Shown here: positions 43,201-50,027 of the stretch, piece after piece
Layout of the letters: each line of letters opens with the position of its first letter
How positions within the stretch are numbered: the stretch's first letter is position 1
Source of the DNA: VGJW01 sp035286125
GTDB taxonomy: Bacteria > Cyanobacteriota > Sericytochromatia > S15B-MN24 > VGJW01
Assembly (NCBI GenBank): GCA_035286125.1
Contig: JAYKIS010000037.1
Coordinates: forward strand, 1-64,000
Direction: 5' to 3'
DNA: 64,000 bases
The notes under the pieces: generated by a model
Databases searched by the model: none
What the model was told of the DNA's origin: nothing
What the model saw: only the letters and a program-made list of their open reading frames with translations
Made by a program: the position numbers and the translations under genes

Positions 43201-43688
43201 GCCTGCGCCGCCTTCTGCATGGCCCATCCGGCCATCACGCCGCGCAACGGATCGTCCTCGTGGGAGACAGGGGCCCCGAAGAGGGCCATGATGGCATCGC
43301 CGATGTACTTGTCGACCACGCCGCCATAGCGGTAGATCGGTTCGGTCAGAACCTCGAAGAAGCGGTTGACGATGCTCGCGACGGCCTCGGGATCCATCTT
43401 CTCGGACATCGCGGTGAAGCCCGAGACGTCCGTGAACAGTACCGTGACGACACGGCGGTCCGATTGTTGCAGCTCCGTCGTGGGTGTGGGCCGTGCCATC
43501 GGGGCACCAGGGGCCGTGAGGGCCTGCTGCAGGTCGCCGGCCTGCCGGGCCCCGCATCGGGTGCAAAAGGCGTGGTCCGGCGCGACGGGCGCGCTGCACG
43601 ACGCGCAAGGCAGGCCGACGGCCACGCCGCATCCCTTGCAGAAACGGGCGTGGGCCGGGTTCTGCGTGCCGCAGGACGGACAACCCAA
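40257..43688 (-). CDS. Double-zinc-ribbon class III adenylate/guanylate cyclase with AAA ATPase and TPR domains
   Basis: A 1143-residue regulator. Two zinc ribbons occupy residues 3-46 (CPSCGTQNPAHARFCKGCG and CASC...CTRCG). A class III cyclase domain follows (about 78-255) with VTVLFTDVSGFTAMSEKMD and GGVVDKYIGDAIMALFGAP giving both metal aspartates. Then an AAA/STAND ATPase with GGAVGTGKSLLIRH (about 300) and ILVLDDLQWAD (about 430), and a long TPR tail (about 690-1120). Such proteins combine cNMP synthesis with signal-dependent ATPase switching. The start is TTG 43688, seven bases after the preceding gene. Its 3' end overlaps the convergent Cys-rich gene by 26 bases. Confidence 0.9.
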   Translation of the reverse strand: MGCPSCGTQNPAHARFCKGCGVAVGLPCASCSAPVAPDHAFCTRCGARQAGDLQQALTAPGAPMARPTPTTELQQSDRRVVTVLFTDVSGFTAMSEKMDPEAVASIVNRFFEVLTEPIYRYGGVVDKYIGDAIMALFGAPVSHEDDPLRGVMAGWAMQKAAQAFAADLEQQTGIRLRVRVGLHTGLVVAGSVGGTQRSDYTVTGETVAIASKMEAAAPPGGVLVSADTWQQVQGHFTAEARDAVQAGGRDQTVQAWLILGPAEGTGPTMTDQATDLIGRARERKQLASAWRAARAGRPAGLLVGGAVGTGKSLLIRHETRRLRQEGALVVWGRGVSFDRDRAHALAISVLQPLLGETPASPDAALVALETLVARWLPYNVPRSASSLAHLLGLPVNHPEVASLPPQQRRSASFVVLDDLLTAMARETPTILVLDDLQWADAPSLEWLGGLISRLGREGGHVPLLLVLASRDPEALPSAVTQHGLLEPMPLAPLVAEEAEALATTLLQASPESLGTPVRQLLDEILARAEGNPFYLKELIRTVQEAGVLIRTGATWAVAEGRTEFKLPGSVQGALAARLDQLESAQRQTLQVASVLGRTVEDALLRTILDREVEAELGDLVRLGFLYRMPDGRHAFNQVVAQEVAYENLLLATRRDWHERAALAIERRDLPGTPGRARTLAHHMARADRDEPAARYAAEAGDEARHAFGNEEAIRLYNQALEHLDRLHANPARVADRASLLAHLAAVETTTGEVSTAREHLETAISLVPDHLDRGAWEAGLIRALIRQGETHKAIARCQERIAATRDPVEEATLRATLAEQWLTTGALGDAEGQCQAALALVRPERHPLVVADIMNILGNLASRRRGNEAIGYYQRMLLLVDEAKDVPRRVVGLTNLAMAQEMSGDWAAAADAYARAHAICSRIGDRSRGAHILNNLGGLRLKLGLLDEAEDALRGADALYEALGNPLGRAACTNFLGQVHLARDEAEAAIPFFEASAGLLERAGAGTYAAEVLRGLGHAQLLAGRAEEARAVLDKARELAVATGQQAETASIDVLRARLLMMADSTDEALHLIRASIETLRSHGHALEKGRAMVHAAWVAARAGQVHEADSLLLGARDLFEGIRAGQELRRVEALLKQAGTGP

Positions 43689-43695
43689 TCTGGTT

Positions 43696-44103
43696 TCAGT
43701 CCTTCAGGGCAAGGACCTGCTGACCCAGCAGGACGACTGCCAGCGATTCCGGGTCGGTGCCGATCTCGCGGGCCGCGGTCCGCAGCTTGCGTGCAAGTGC
43801 CGAAGGCAAGGTCAGGGTCATCGCTGCCTCTTCAGGTGCGACGGTCGGGCCGCGTTCCGCAATGTCTTCATGCTCGTCTGCCGGAGCCTGCCACGTACGG
43901 ACGACGGGGCCGCGCGGACGGTCGTCGCGCTGGCGGGGCGGGCCAAAACGGCCACGGGGCGGCCCGTCGCCGTCGCGCCGGCCCGGACCTGCACCTTCCC
44001 TGCGTCCGGGACCCTCGCCGTCGCGGCGTCCGGGACCTCTCGGGGGACGTCCACCGGGGCCATCGGGGCCACGGGGTGGGCGGGGTGGGCGGGGACTGGG
44101 CAC
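43696..44103 (-). CDS. Small R/G/P-rich protein with C-terminal helical domain
   Basis: A 135-residue protein, not recognised. Residues 1-65 are low complexity, built of RPPRGP, GRRDGEGP and GRREGAGP-type repeats; residues about 90-135 are a helical segment (ALARKLRTAAREIGTDPESL). The arginine-rich repeat suggests RNA, DNA or polyanion binding or condensate formation, which is inference. GTG 44103 has AGGAGAG upstream. It ends seven bases before the cyclase gene and is probably cotranscribed with it. Confidence 0.6.
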   Translation of the reverse strand: MPSPRPPRPPRGPDGPGGRPPRGPGRRDGEGPGRREGAGPGRRDGDGPPRGRFGPPRQRDDRPRGPVVRTWQAPADEHEDIAERGPTVAPEEAAMTLTLPSALARKLRTAAREIGTDPESLAVVLLGQQVLALKD

Positions 44104-44209
44104 GATGGGGCTCTCCTGCGAGGTTGATGCAGCCTTACCGTACCCGCTCAGGCCACTCCTGCGCCAGCAGGCGGGCTCCTGGCCCGGTCAATTGGGCTAT
44201 GATGGGCCC

Positions 44210-44947
44210 GTGAGCCAAGTGAACGTGGCCCTGGCCTTCGGGGCCGGCCTGATGTCTTTCCTTTCGCCGTGCGTCCTGCCCCTGGTTCCCGGCTACCTGT
44301 CGTTCGTCGCGGGCGTCTCCCTCGACGAGCTCAAGAGCGGCGCCTCGCGATCCCCCGAGGCACGTGGCCGGGTCCTGGCCCAGACCCTGGCCTTCGTCCT
44401 CGGGTTCTCCGCGGTCTTCGTGATGCTGGGTGCCTCGGCCACGACCCTGGGCGCCCTGCTGCTGGATCACCAGGTGGCCATCAGCCGTGCCGCAGGGGCG
44501 ATCGTCGTCCTGTTCGGCCTGCACGTGGCCGGATGGGTGCGGCTGCCATTCCTCTATCAGGAGCGTCGGGCCACCGTGCGCACGAAGCCGGCGGGCTTCG
44601 TCGGGGCCTTTGTCGTCGGCCTGGCGTTTGCCTTTGGCTGGACGCCATGCATCGGACCGATCCTGGCCTCGATCCTGACGCTGGCCTCCCAGGAAGAGAC
44701 CCTGGGCCAGGGCATCGGCCTGCTGGGCGCCTACTCCGCAGGGCTTGCCCTGCCCTTCCTCGGGGCGGCGCTGGCGTTCGATCACCTTCTGGGCCTCTTC
44801 GACAAGGTCAAGCGTCATATGCGCGCCGTCGAGATTGGCAGCGGCCTGCTGCTGGTCGCCGTGGGCATCCTGCTCGCGACCGGCGGCCTGACCCTCCTGT
44901 CCGGGTTCGTCCAGCGCCTTCCCCTGCTCAACCGCCTCTCCATCTAG
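44210..44947 (+). CDS. ccdA: Cytochrome c biogenesis protein CcdA (thiol-disulfide transporter)
   Basis: A 245-residue membrane protein with six hydrophobic spans. The two redox cysteines are in LMSFLSPCVLPLVPGYLSFV and AFGWTPCIGPILASIL, the hallmark of CcdA. It passes electrons from cytosolic thioredoxin to periplasmic thiol proteins for cytochrome c maturation and other oxidised targets. GTG 44210 is the start in this frame. The GNAT gene follows after seven bases. Confidence 0.93.
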   Translation: MSQVNVALAFGAGLMSFLSPCVLPLVPGYLSFVAGVSLDELKSGASRSPEARGRVLAQTLAFVLGFSAVFVMLGASATTLGALLLDHQVAISRAAGAIVVLFGLHVAGWVRLPFLYQERRATVRTKPAGFVGAFVVGLAFAFGWTPCIGPILASILTLASQEETLGQGIGLLGAYSAGLALPFLGAALAFDHLLGLFDKVKRHMRAVEIGSGLLLVAVGILLATGGLTLLSGFVQRLPLLNRLSI

Positions 44948-44954
44948 GTTCCTC

Positions 44955-45428
44955 GTGATCGTCTTGCCTGCCTCGCTGACCTTCGATTGGCTGTCTGCCC
45001 GGGACCCGCGTGTCCGCGAGGCCATCGCCGTCCGCTGGGCGGTCTTCGTCGAGGAACAGGGCTTGCCGGCCGATGAAGAGGTCGACGAGTGGGACGGCAT
45101 CTGCGATCACCTTGTGGCGACGCTCGACGGTGCGGTCGTCGGGACGGCCCGTCTGGTTCCCCAGGATGCCCATACGGTGCGGATTGGCCGTGTCGCCGTG
45201 CGTCGTGAGGCCCGCCACCAGGGGGTGGCGACGCGTCTGATGCTTCGGTGCGAGGCACGGGCTGCCGAGCAGGGGCGCGAGGTCGTCAGGCTCTCGGCCC
45301 AGTGGGGCGTGGTCAGCTTCTACGAGCAATTGGGCTATGCCGTGACCGGTGATCCCTACCTCGAGGCGGGTCTGGTCCATGTGGCGATGACCAAGCGGAT
45401 CGAGCCGCAGCAGGGTTCGATCGTTTAG
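44955..45428 (+). CDS. GNAT N-acetyltransferase (ElaA-like)
   Basis: A 157-residue acetyltransferase. The N-terminal VREAIAVRWAVFVEEQGLP and EVDEWDGICDHLVA match the ElaA/YjcF-type GNAT opening; the acetyl-CoA loop is IGRVAVRREARHQGVATRLM with the RxxGxA/G pattern, and FYEQLGY is the C-terminal motif. The substrate is unknown. It begins at GTG immediately after ccdA. Confidence 0.85.
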   Translation: MIVLPASLTFDWLSARDPRVREAIAVRWAVFVEEQGLPADEEVDEWDGICDHLVATLDGAVVGTARLVPQDAHTVRIGRVAVRREARHQGVATRLMLRCEARAAEQGREVVRLSAQWGVVSFYEQLGYAVTGDPYLEAGLVHVAMTKRIEPQQGSIV

Positions 45429-45461
45429 CCGGGGCTTCCCTGAAGCTTAACCCTGCCTTCG

Positions 45462-45488
45462 CAAGTGGCGCAGCCCCGTCGCCGATAT
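45462..45488 (+). promoter_or_regulatory. Candidate flagellar-type (sigma-28) promoter of the first Gly/Tyr lipoprotein gene
   Basis: CAAG (45462-45465) is followed after exactly 15 bases by GCCGATAT (45481-45488), the Bacillus sigma-D -10 consensus at the consensus spacing. The canonical -35 is TAAA, here CAAG. The expected transcription start is about 35 bases before the ATG at 45533. A related element precedes the paralogous gene at 46,372. Confidence 0.55.
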
Positions 45489-45532
45489 CTTCTCCAAGTG
45501 GTTCCCGAACCGATCGCCTACGGAGAGTCCCG

Positions 45533-46165
45533 ATGTTTCCGAACCGACGTGCACTGGTTGGCCTGCTCGCGACTGCGGCCATGGCATCCAGCCTCGTCCT
45601 CTCCGGATGTGGCACCCGTGTCGGCTCGACCGGTGATCCCAACGAGGAAGAGCCTCCCGCACCGACCCAGCCGGCTCCGGCTCCCTCGGCCGATCCCGGC
45701 CTGCCCTCGCCCGGGTTGCCTTCGCCAGGTCAGCCTGACCCCGGACTCCCCACCGTGCCTGTCCAGCCTGATCCCGGCACCAAGCTGCTCGTCTCCCAGA
45801 AGCTATTCAAGACCGAGCTCCTGGGCTGGTTCTCCAAGCCCTACATCGAGGTCATGGTGACCAATCCCGGTCAGTCCACCCTCAGCGGCACGCTGACGAT
45901 CAACTTCACCAAGAAGGGTGAGTCCACCGGCGACGACCAGACGCGGCCCGTCTCCCTCGGTGGCAACCAGACGCAGACGATCCGCATCTCCGCCATCAAG
46001 GGCAATCCCGATGGTGCCCGATTCTCCGTCACCACCGACACCCCGGTTTCGGCGCCTGCAGGCTACGGCAGCGGCTACGGTAACGGGTACGGCAGCGGCT
46101 ACGGTACCGGCTACGGATCCCAGCCCTACGGGGCCGTGCCCCAGGGCAGCAGCTACCGCTACTGA
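45533..46165 (+). CDS. Lipoprotein with Pro linker, Ig-like domain and Gly/Tyr-rich tail (paralogue 1)
   Basis: A 210-residue lipoprotein: signal ending SSLVLSGC, then a Pro-rich linker with repeats PGLPSPGLPSPGQPDPGLP (about 50-75), a beta-sandwich-like domain of about 85 residues (VTNPGQSTLSGTLTINF, TRPVSLGGNQTQTIRIS), and a tail of GSGYGNGYGSGYGTGYG repeats (about 177-200). The next gene encodes a clear paralogue with the same order. Tyr/Gly repeats are found in adhesive, silk-like or phase-separating proteins, so a surface or periplasmic matrix role is possible. ATG 45533 has GGAGAG upstream. Its promoter carries a sigma-28-like box. Confidence 0.8.
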   Translation: MFPNRRALVGLLATAAMASSLVLSGCGTRVGSTGDPNEEEPPAPTQPAPAPSADPGLPSPGLPSPGQPDPGLPTVPVQPDPGTKLLVSQKLFKTELLGWFSKPYIEVMVTNPGQSTLSGTLTINFTKKGESTGDDQTRPVSLGGNQTQTIRISAIKGNPDGARFSVTTDTPVSAPAGYGSGYGNGYGSGYGTGYGSQPYGAVPQGSSYRY

Positions 46166-46296
46166 TCCTGCGCGATCTGAGGGGCTTCGCCAGGCTTCCG
46201 AGCCGCGGCGGAGCTCGTTGCCTTTGGGGGCGTCCCTTCTCGGCGCTCCATCCCCATGCTTAAATCTCCCTTAGCCGAATCTTTGCCGAAAAGACG

Positions 46297-46324
46297 CAAG
46301 ACCCCCTCTCCAAGGGGCCGATAA
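46297..46324 (+). promoter_or_regulatory. Candidate flagellar-type (sigma-28) promoter of the second Gly/Tyr lipoprotein gene
   Basis: CAAG (46297-46300), in the context AAAGACGCAAGA, is followed after 16 bases by GCCGATAA (46317-46324), the sigma-28 -10 consensus. The spacing is one base longer than at 45462. The spacer contains a CCCC...GGGG inverted repeat. The predicted transcript would start about 40 bases before the ATG at 46372. The same AAAGACGCAAGA 12-mer recurs before the subtilase gene. Confidence 0.55.
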
Positions 46325-46371
46325 CCCATACATCACAGGCGCAGGGCCTGGAAGGACTGGAGGGAACCCCG

Positions 46372-47031
46372 ATGTCGAAGCGGATGCTGCGGATGGTCGC
46401 CGTCCTCGGAGCGCTCATGCTGACCGGGTGCGGCGGTACCGATACCTATGTCGATCCGGGCCTGGGCAGCTCGCCCACCTACCCTTCCGACCCGGGAAGC
46501 AGCTATCCCTCGCCCTCAAACCCGAGCTATCCGAACCCGGGCTACCCGAATCCGGGCTACCCCTCGAACCCGGCCGTTCCCGCGACCCCGCCGACCGCCT
46601 CCGTGGTCTCGAAGTCCCGGACCGCGGGCTTCCTGTATCTCTTCGGCCGCAAGATGAAGGCCCAGATCCAGGTGTCGAATCCCGGCCAGTCGATGTCCTC
46701 GGCCACGCTGACGATCACCTTCATGAAGGGTGGCCAGACGGTCGAGACCATGACGCAGACCCTTGACCTTGCCCCGGGCGAGAATCGGCAGATCGAGGTT
46801 TCTTCCACCAAGGCCGCCGACGACGTGACCGCCTACGCCACTTCGAATGGCGGCGGGGCCGGCGGCTATCCCACCCCGGTGGGCGGCTATCCTGGCGGCG
46901 GCAGCTTCGGGGGCGGTACCGGCTACGGCAATGGTGGCAGCTATGGTGGTGGTTACGGCAGCGGCACCGGTTACGGCAGCGGTACCGGCACTGGCTACGG
47001 CAGCGGCTACGGCAACGGTTACGGGGGCTGA
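46372..47031 (+). CDS. Lipoprotein with Pro linker, Ig-like domain and Gly/Tyr-rich tail (paralogue 2)
   Basis: A 219-residue lipoprotein, paralogous to the gene just upstream. The signal ends ALMLTGC; the linker contains YPNPGYPNPGYP repeats (about 45-60), the beta domain has VSNPGQSMSSATLTITFMKG (the same VxNPGQSxxSxTLTIxF core), and the tail is YGSGTGYGSGTGTGYGSGYG-type repeats (about 175-219). The PNPGYP and GYG repeats are reminiscent of structural surface proteins. The gene is in the same strand and close to the Mla operon start, and may be cotranscribed with it. GGAGGG lies before the ATG. Confidence 0.8.
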   Translation: MSKRMLRMVAVLGALMLTGCGGTDTYVDPGLGSSPTYPSDPGSSYPSPSNPSYPNPGYPNPGYPSNPAVPATPPTASVVSKSRTAGFLYLFGRKMKAQIQVSNPGQSMSSATLTITFMKGGQTVETMTQTLDLAPGENRQIEVSSTKAADDVTAYATSNGGGAGGYPTPVGGYPGGGSFGGGTGYGNGGSYGGGYGSGTGYGSGTGTGYGSGYGNGYGG

Positions 47032-47046
47032 GCCCCAGGCGCGGTC

Positions 47047-47736
47047 TTGACCTCGCGTCGCGGAACGCCCGGGCAGGAAGCTGGTTGGACCAGCCTCCTG
47101 CCCGTCGTCGTGCTGCTCGGCACCATGGGTGCCGTTGCCTGCCTGCACGGCCTCATCGTGCTCGATCCGATGGGCGCCACGGCCTTGCTCGGCCATGCCC
47201 TCGATCGGGTGACATGCCGCCAGGTGGCCCCCTTGCTTGCGGCACTCGTCGTCGCGGCCGAGTCGGCATCGGCCCTAGCAGGCGCGATGGTCGTGATGGC
47301 CCTGCAGGAGGGTTGGGCTGCGCTGCGCTTGCTGGGCCGTGATCCCTGGACGTGGTGGGGGCCTTCCGCGCTCATCCGGGGCAGCCGGGAGGGTGCCTTG
47401 CTGACGGCTGCCGGGTTCCTCGCTTTCGTGGCGGGTGGCGGCATCGTGCTCGCACTCCTCGGGCGTTCAATCGAGCCTTGGTTGGGCGCCTTCGTGCGGC
47501 CGGCCTTGCTGCCTGACGTCGTTCTCGGCATCCTCAAGGGTGCCGTGCTCGGCTGCGGTATCCAGGCCTTGGCCTTCCGTGTCGGCTTGCGGTCCGTGCG
47601 CGATCTCGAGCGGGGCAACGGTCCCGGTGGGGATGCTGCCGTGGGCGGGGCAGCGGGCGTGGCGGTCGTTCACGCCTTGATGTTCCTTGCCGTCGCCGAA
47701 GCTGTCTGGGTCCTGTTCGTGGAGGGTGGGGCATGA
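47047..47736 (+). CDS. MlaE-like ABC permease subunit (first of two)
   Basis: A 229-residue membrane protein with about five hydrophobic spans. The core VTCRQVAPLLAALVVAAESASAL and ALQEGWAALRLLGRDPWTWW is a degenerate match to MlaE (R.v.P.L..L...A.....A......E...AL..lG.dP). It lacks the strictly conserved AGR segment. With the next gene it forms a probable heterodimeric lipid permease. TTG 47047 is the assumed start, 15 bases after the lipoprotein stop, and its stop overlaps the next ATG. Confidence 0.7.
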   Translation: MTSRRGTPGQEAGWTSLLPVVVLLGTMGAVACLHGLIVLDPMGATALLGHALDRVTCRQVAPLLAALVVAAESASALAGAMVVMALQEGWAALRLLGRDPWTWWGPSALIRGSREGALLTAAGFLAFVAGGGIVLALLGRSIEPWLGAFVRPALLPDVVLGILKGAVLGCGIQALAFRVGLRSVRDLERGNGPGGDAAVGGAAGVAVVHALMFLAVAEAVWVLFVEGGA

Positions 47737-48422
47737 GCCGCCTCGACCCGCGGGAGGGCATGCTGGTCGCTTCGGCACGCGTCGCCGTGCACGCCTTCCG
47801 TCATTCGGTGCTGCCCGTGATGCTCTTGTCCGCCTTGCTTGCATTGGCGCTCACGGTGCTGGCCATCCGTCCCTTCCTGACCCTGGGGGTGCCGGCCAAG
47901 ATCGGCGCACTCGAGGGCAGGTTGTTCATCGACGAACTGATGCCGCTCCTCGCGACGGCGCTGGTGACGGCGCGCTGGGGCACGGCGCGGACGGCCGAGG
48001 CGGCGATGATGCAGCACGGCGGGCAGCGGGACGTCCTGCGCCTGCTCGGTCGTTCCCTGGCCACCCGCTTGTACCTGCCGGGCGTCTTCGGTCTGGTCGT
48101 GGCCTTGCCTGCGCTGACCCTATGGGCCATCTGGGCGGCCTTCCTCGCGGCGGCGCTGGCCGCCAGGTGGCACGCGGGCCTGCCGCTCGACCTGTTCTGG
48201 TCCGAGGTGGATCGGGTTGCCGCACCGTCGGACTTGCTCCTTGCCTTGGTCAAGGGGATGGTCTTCGGGGCTGCGATAGCGGTGCTGACGACTCGGGCCG
48301 GGTTGGGGGCCGCGCCAGGGCCCCGCGGCCTCGCCGCGGCCGTGACCAAGGGCGTCGTGCGGACGACATGGCTGGTGGGCGTGGCCAATCTCATGCTGAC
48401 GTGGGGCTGGACAACGCGATGA
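47733..48422 (+). CDS. mlaE: MlaE-like ABC permease subunit (second of two)
   Basis: A 229-residue membrane protein with about five spans. The segment LFIDELMPLLATALVTARWGTARTAEAAMMQ and HGGQRDVLRLLGRSLATRLYLP matches the MlaE coupling region. It differs clearly from the first permease but occupies the same fold. It begins at ATG overlapping the first gene's stop and ends overlapping the ATPase gene (ATGA), a tightly coupled set for phospholipid transport between membranes. Confidence 0.75.
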   Translation: MSRLDPREGMLVASARVAVHAFRHSVLPVMLLSALLALALTVLAIRPFLTLGVPAKIGALEGRLFIDELMPLLATALVTARWGTARTAEAAMMQHGGQRDVLRLLGRSLATRLYLPGVFGLVVALPALTLWAIWAAFLAAALAARWHAGLPLDLFWSEVDRVAAPSDLLLALVKGMVFGAAIAVLTTRAGLGAAPGPRGLAAAVTKGVVRTTWLVGVANLMLTWGWTTR

Positions 48423-49126
48423 TCGGGGACATCCTGCTCGAGGCTCGTGGTGTCAGCCTGCTCGCGGGTGGCCGCATCCTTGCGGACGGCATCGACCTCG
48501 AGGTCCGGGCTTCGGAACGGGTCTGTCTCGTGGGGCCTTCGGGTGCGGGCAAGTCGGTGCTCCTGAAGACGCTCATCGGCGCCATGCGACCTGCCAGTGG
48601 CGAGATTCTCCTGCTGGGCGGCGATCCGGCGGTCCTTCCCGAGGGCATCGCCCGGCATTTGGGCATGGCCTTTCAGGATGGTGCGCTCTTCCCTTCGATG
48701 ACCGTGGGCGAGAACGTTGCCTTGCCGCTGGAACTGGCCGGCCTGGCGAGCGAGGTTCGTGACAGGGTGCCCGAGGTGCTCCGTCGGGTCGGCCTCGAGG
48801 ATGCCTCGGATCGCCGGCCGATGGACCTTTCGGGCGGCATGCGAAAGCGTGCCGGGCTCGCTCGTGCGCTGGTCATGAGACCGCGGTTGCTTCTGCTGGA
48901 CGAACCGACCAGCGGGCTGGATCCCGTCACGGCCCGGGACATGGCCGAGGTCGTGGCGGATGCCGCCGAGGATGCGGGCTTGCTCGTCGTTACCCACGAT
49001 CCGGTCCTGGTGGCACGCCTCGGGGAGCGGGTCCTGGTCCTCGAGGGAGGTCGGCTGCGGCCGTCGTCGGGTGACCCGTGGTGGCAGGCCTTCCTCGCGG
49101 CAAGTCATGCCGGGCCGCCATGCTAG
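48419..49126 (+). CDS. mlaF: MlaF-type ABC transporter ATPase
   Basis: A 235-residue ATPase. Walker A is GPSGAGKSVLL (about 40), signature LSGGMRKRAGLARAL, Walker B LLLLDEPTSGLD, and the switch His is in VVTHDP. The Q-loop region AFQDGALFPSMTVGENVALPL is MlaF-like. It powers lipid transport with the two permeases and the MCE protein. Starts at ATG 48419 within the second permease stop. Confidence 0.93.
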   Translation: MIGDILLEARGVSLLAGGRILADGIDLEVRASERVCLVGPSGAGKSVLLKTLIGAMRPASGEILLLGGDPAVLPEGIARHLGMAFQDGALFPSMTVGENVALPLELAGLASEVRDRVPEVLRRVGLEDASDRRPMDLSGGMRKRAGLARALVMRPRLLLLDEPTSGLDPVTARDMAEVVADAAEDAGLLVVTHDPVLVARLGERVLVLEGGRLRPSSGDPWWQAFLAASHAGPPC

Positions 49127-49136
49127 ACTGCCGCTG

Positions 49137-50015
49137 ATGGTCCCCGATTGGCGACGCCTGACCCCATGGCGCGGGGGGCTGTTGGCCATGGCCCTGACGC
49201 TGGCTGCTGGTGTGGCCTTGTGGTTCGGTCTCTCGCCGGGCAGTTCGCTCGGCGGGATGCGCGTGACGGCTCGATTCACCGACGTCACCGGGCTGCCCCG
49301 GGACGGCGTCGTCCAACTTGGCGGTGTTCCCGTGGGCAGGGTCGTCAACCTCTCCTGGCGAGAAGGAGCGGCCGAGGTCGCCATGGTCCTCGATCGGCGG
49401 TTGGCCTTGCCCCGGGATACCGAGGCCGTCCTGCGGGCCCGAAGTCTACTGGGCGAGCGCTTCATCGACCTGCGTCCCGGTGCGCGTCCCGATCAGCCGC
49501 TCCGGGAGGGTGATCGCCTCGAACGGACCCGCCGCACGCCTGATCTGGACAGCCTGCTTGGTGCCCTTCCGGCAGCGTCGGTCGAAGGACTTGCTGAAGG
49601 AGTCACCGGTACCGTCGTCGAGATGCGCCAGTTGGTACGCCGGCTGGATGCCACACTCGACCGGGTCGACAGGACGTTGGCAGTCGTGGAGCGCCTGTCG
49701 GTCGAGACCGGCAAGGACGTGGGAACCCTGCGCCAGATGGCCGAGGAGCTGCGGCCTGCGCTGCAGGGCACGCTCAGGGATACGGGTCGTGCGGCGCGTA
49801 CGCTCGATCGGGTGCTTGACCGTGAGGTCGCGGCGTTCCTTGCCGAGGGTACCCGGACTGTGCACAGACTCGACAAGCTCTCCTTGCGCCTGGACGGAAC
49901 GCTGGTGCGTCTCGATCCGGTGCTGGACCAGGCGAAGGAGGTGGTCGACCCCGACTATCTGCGACGCCTCTTCCGCGAGGAAGGCGTCCGGGTCCACGTC
50001 GCGCCGTTCCGCTGA
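49137..50015 (+). CDS. mlaD: MlaD-type MCE-domain protein
   Basis: A 292-residue periplasmic protein anchored by one N-terminal span (about 17-36). The MCE domain follows: MRVTARFTDVTGLPRDGVVQ LGGVPVGRVVNL and LRARSLLGERFIDLRPG. The remaining 160 residues are helical, with heptad-like RLDATLDRVDRTLAVVERL, as in longer MCE proteins that build periplasmic tunnels. It binds lipid between the inner-membrane complex and the outer membrane. No mlaB or mlaC is nearby. Confidence 0.9.
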   Translation: MVPDWRRLTPWRGGLLAMALTLAAGVALWFGLSPGSSLGGMRVTARFTDVTGLPRDGVVQLGGVPVGRVVNLSWREGAAEVAMVLDRRLALPRDTEAVLRARSLLGERFIDLRPGARPDQPLREGDRLERTRRTPDLDSLLGALPAASVEGLAEGVTGTVVEMRQLVRRLDATLDRVDRTLAVVERLSVETGKDVGTLRQMAEELRPALQGTLRDTGRAARTLDRVLDREVAAFLAEGTRTVHRLDKLSLRLDGTLVRLDPVLDQAKEVVDPDYLRRLFREEGVRVHVAPFR

Positions 50016-50027
50016 CCCGTACGGGCG

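Noticed and set aside
46270..46330. Cyclic-di-GMP (GEMM) riboswitch because of GACGCAAG
   Set aside because: The conserved first strand (ACGCAC/AGGGCAAACC) and the tetraloop/receptor are missing; a promoter explanation with GCCGATAA fits better.
46840..47031. Tandem DNA repeat or CRISPR-like array in the Gly/Tyr tail
   Set aside because: The repeats are in-frame codons for Gly-Tyr-Gly-Ser and have no spacers; they are coding low complexity.
49120..49130. TGCTAGACT as an extended -10 promoter for mlaD
   Set aside because: It is at the 3' end of mlaF with only ten bases between genes and no -35; the genes are in one operon.
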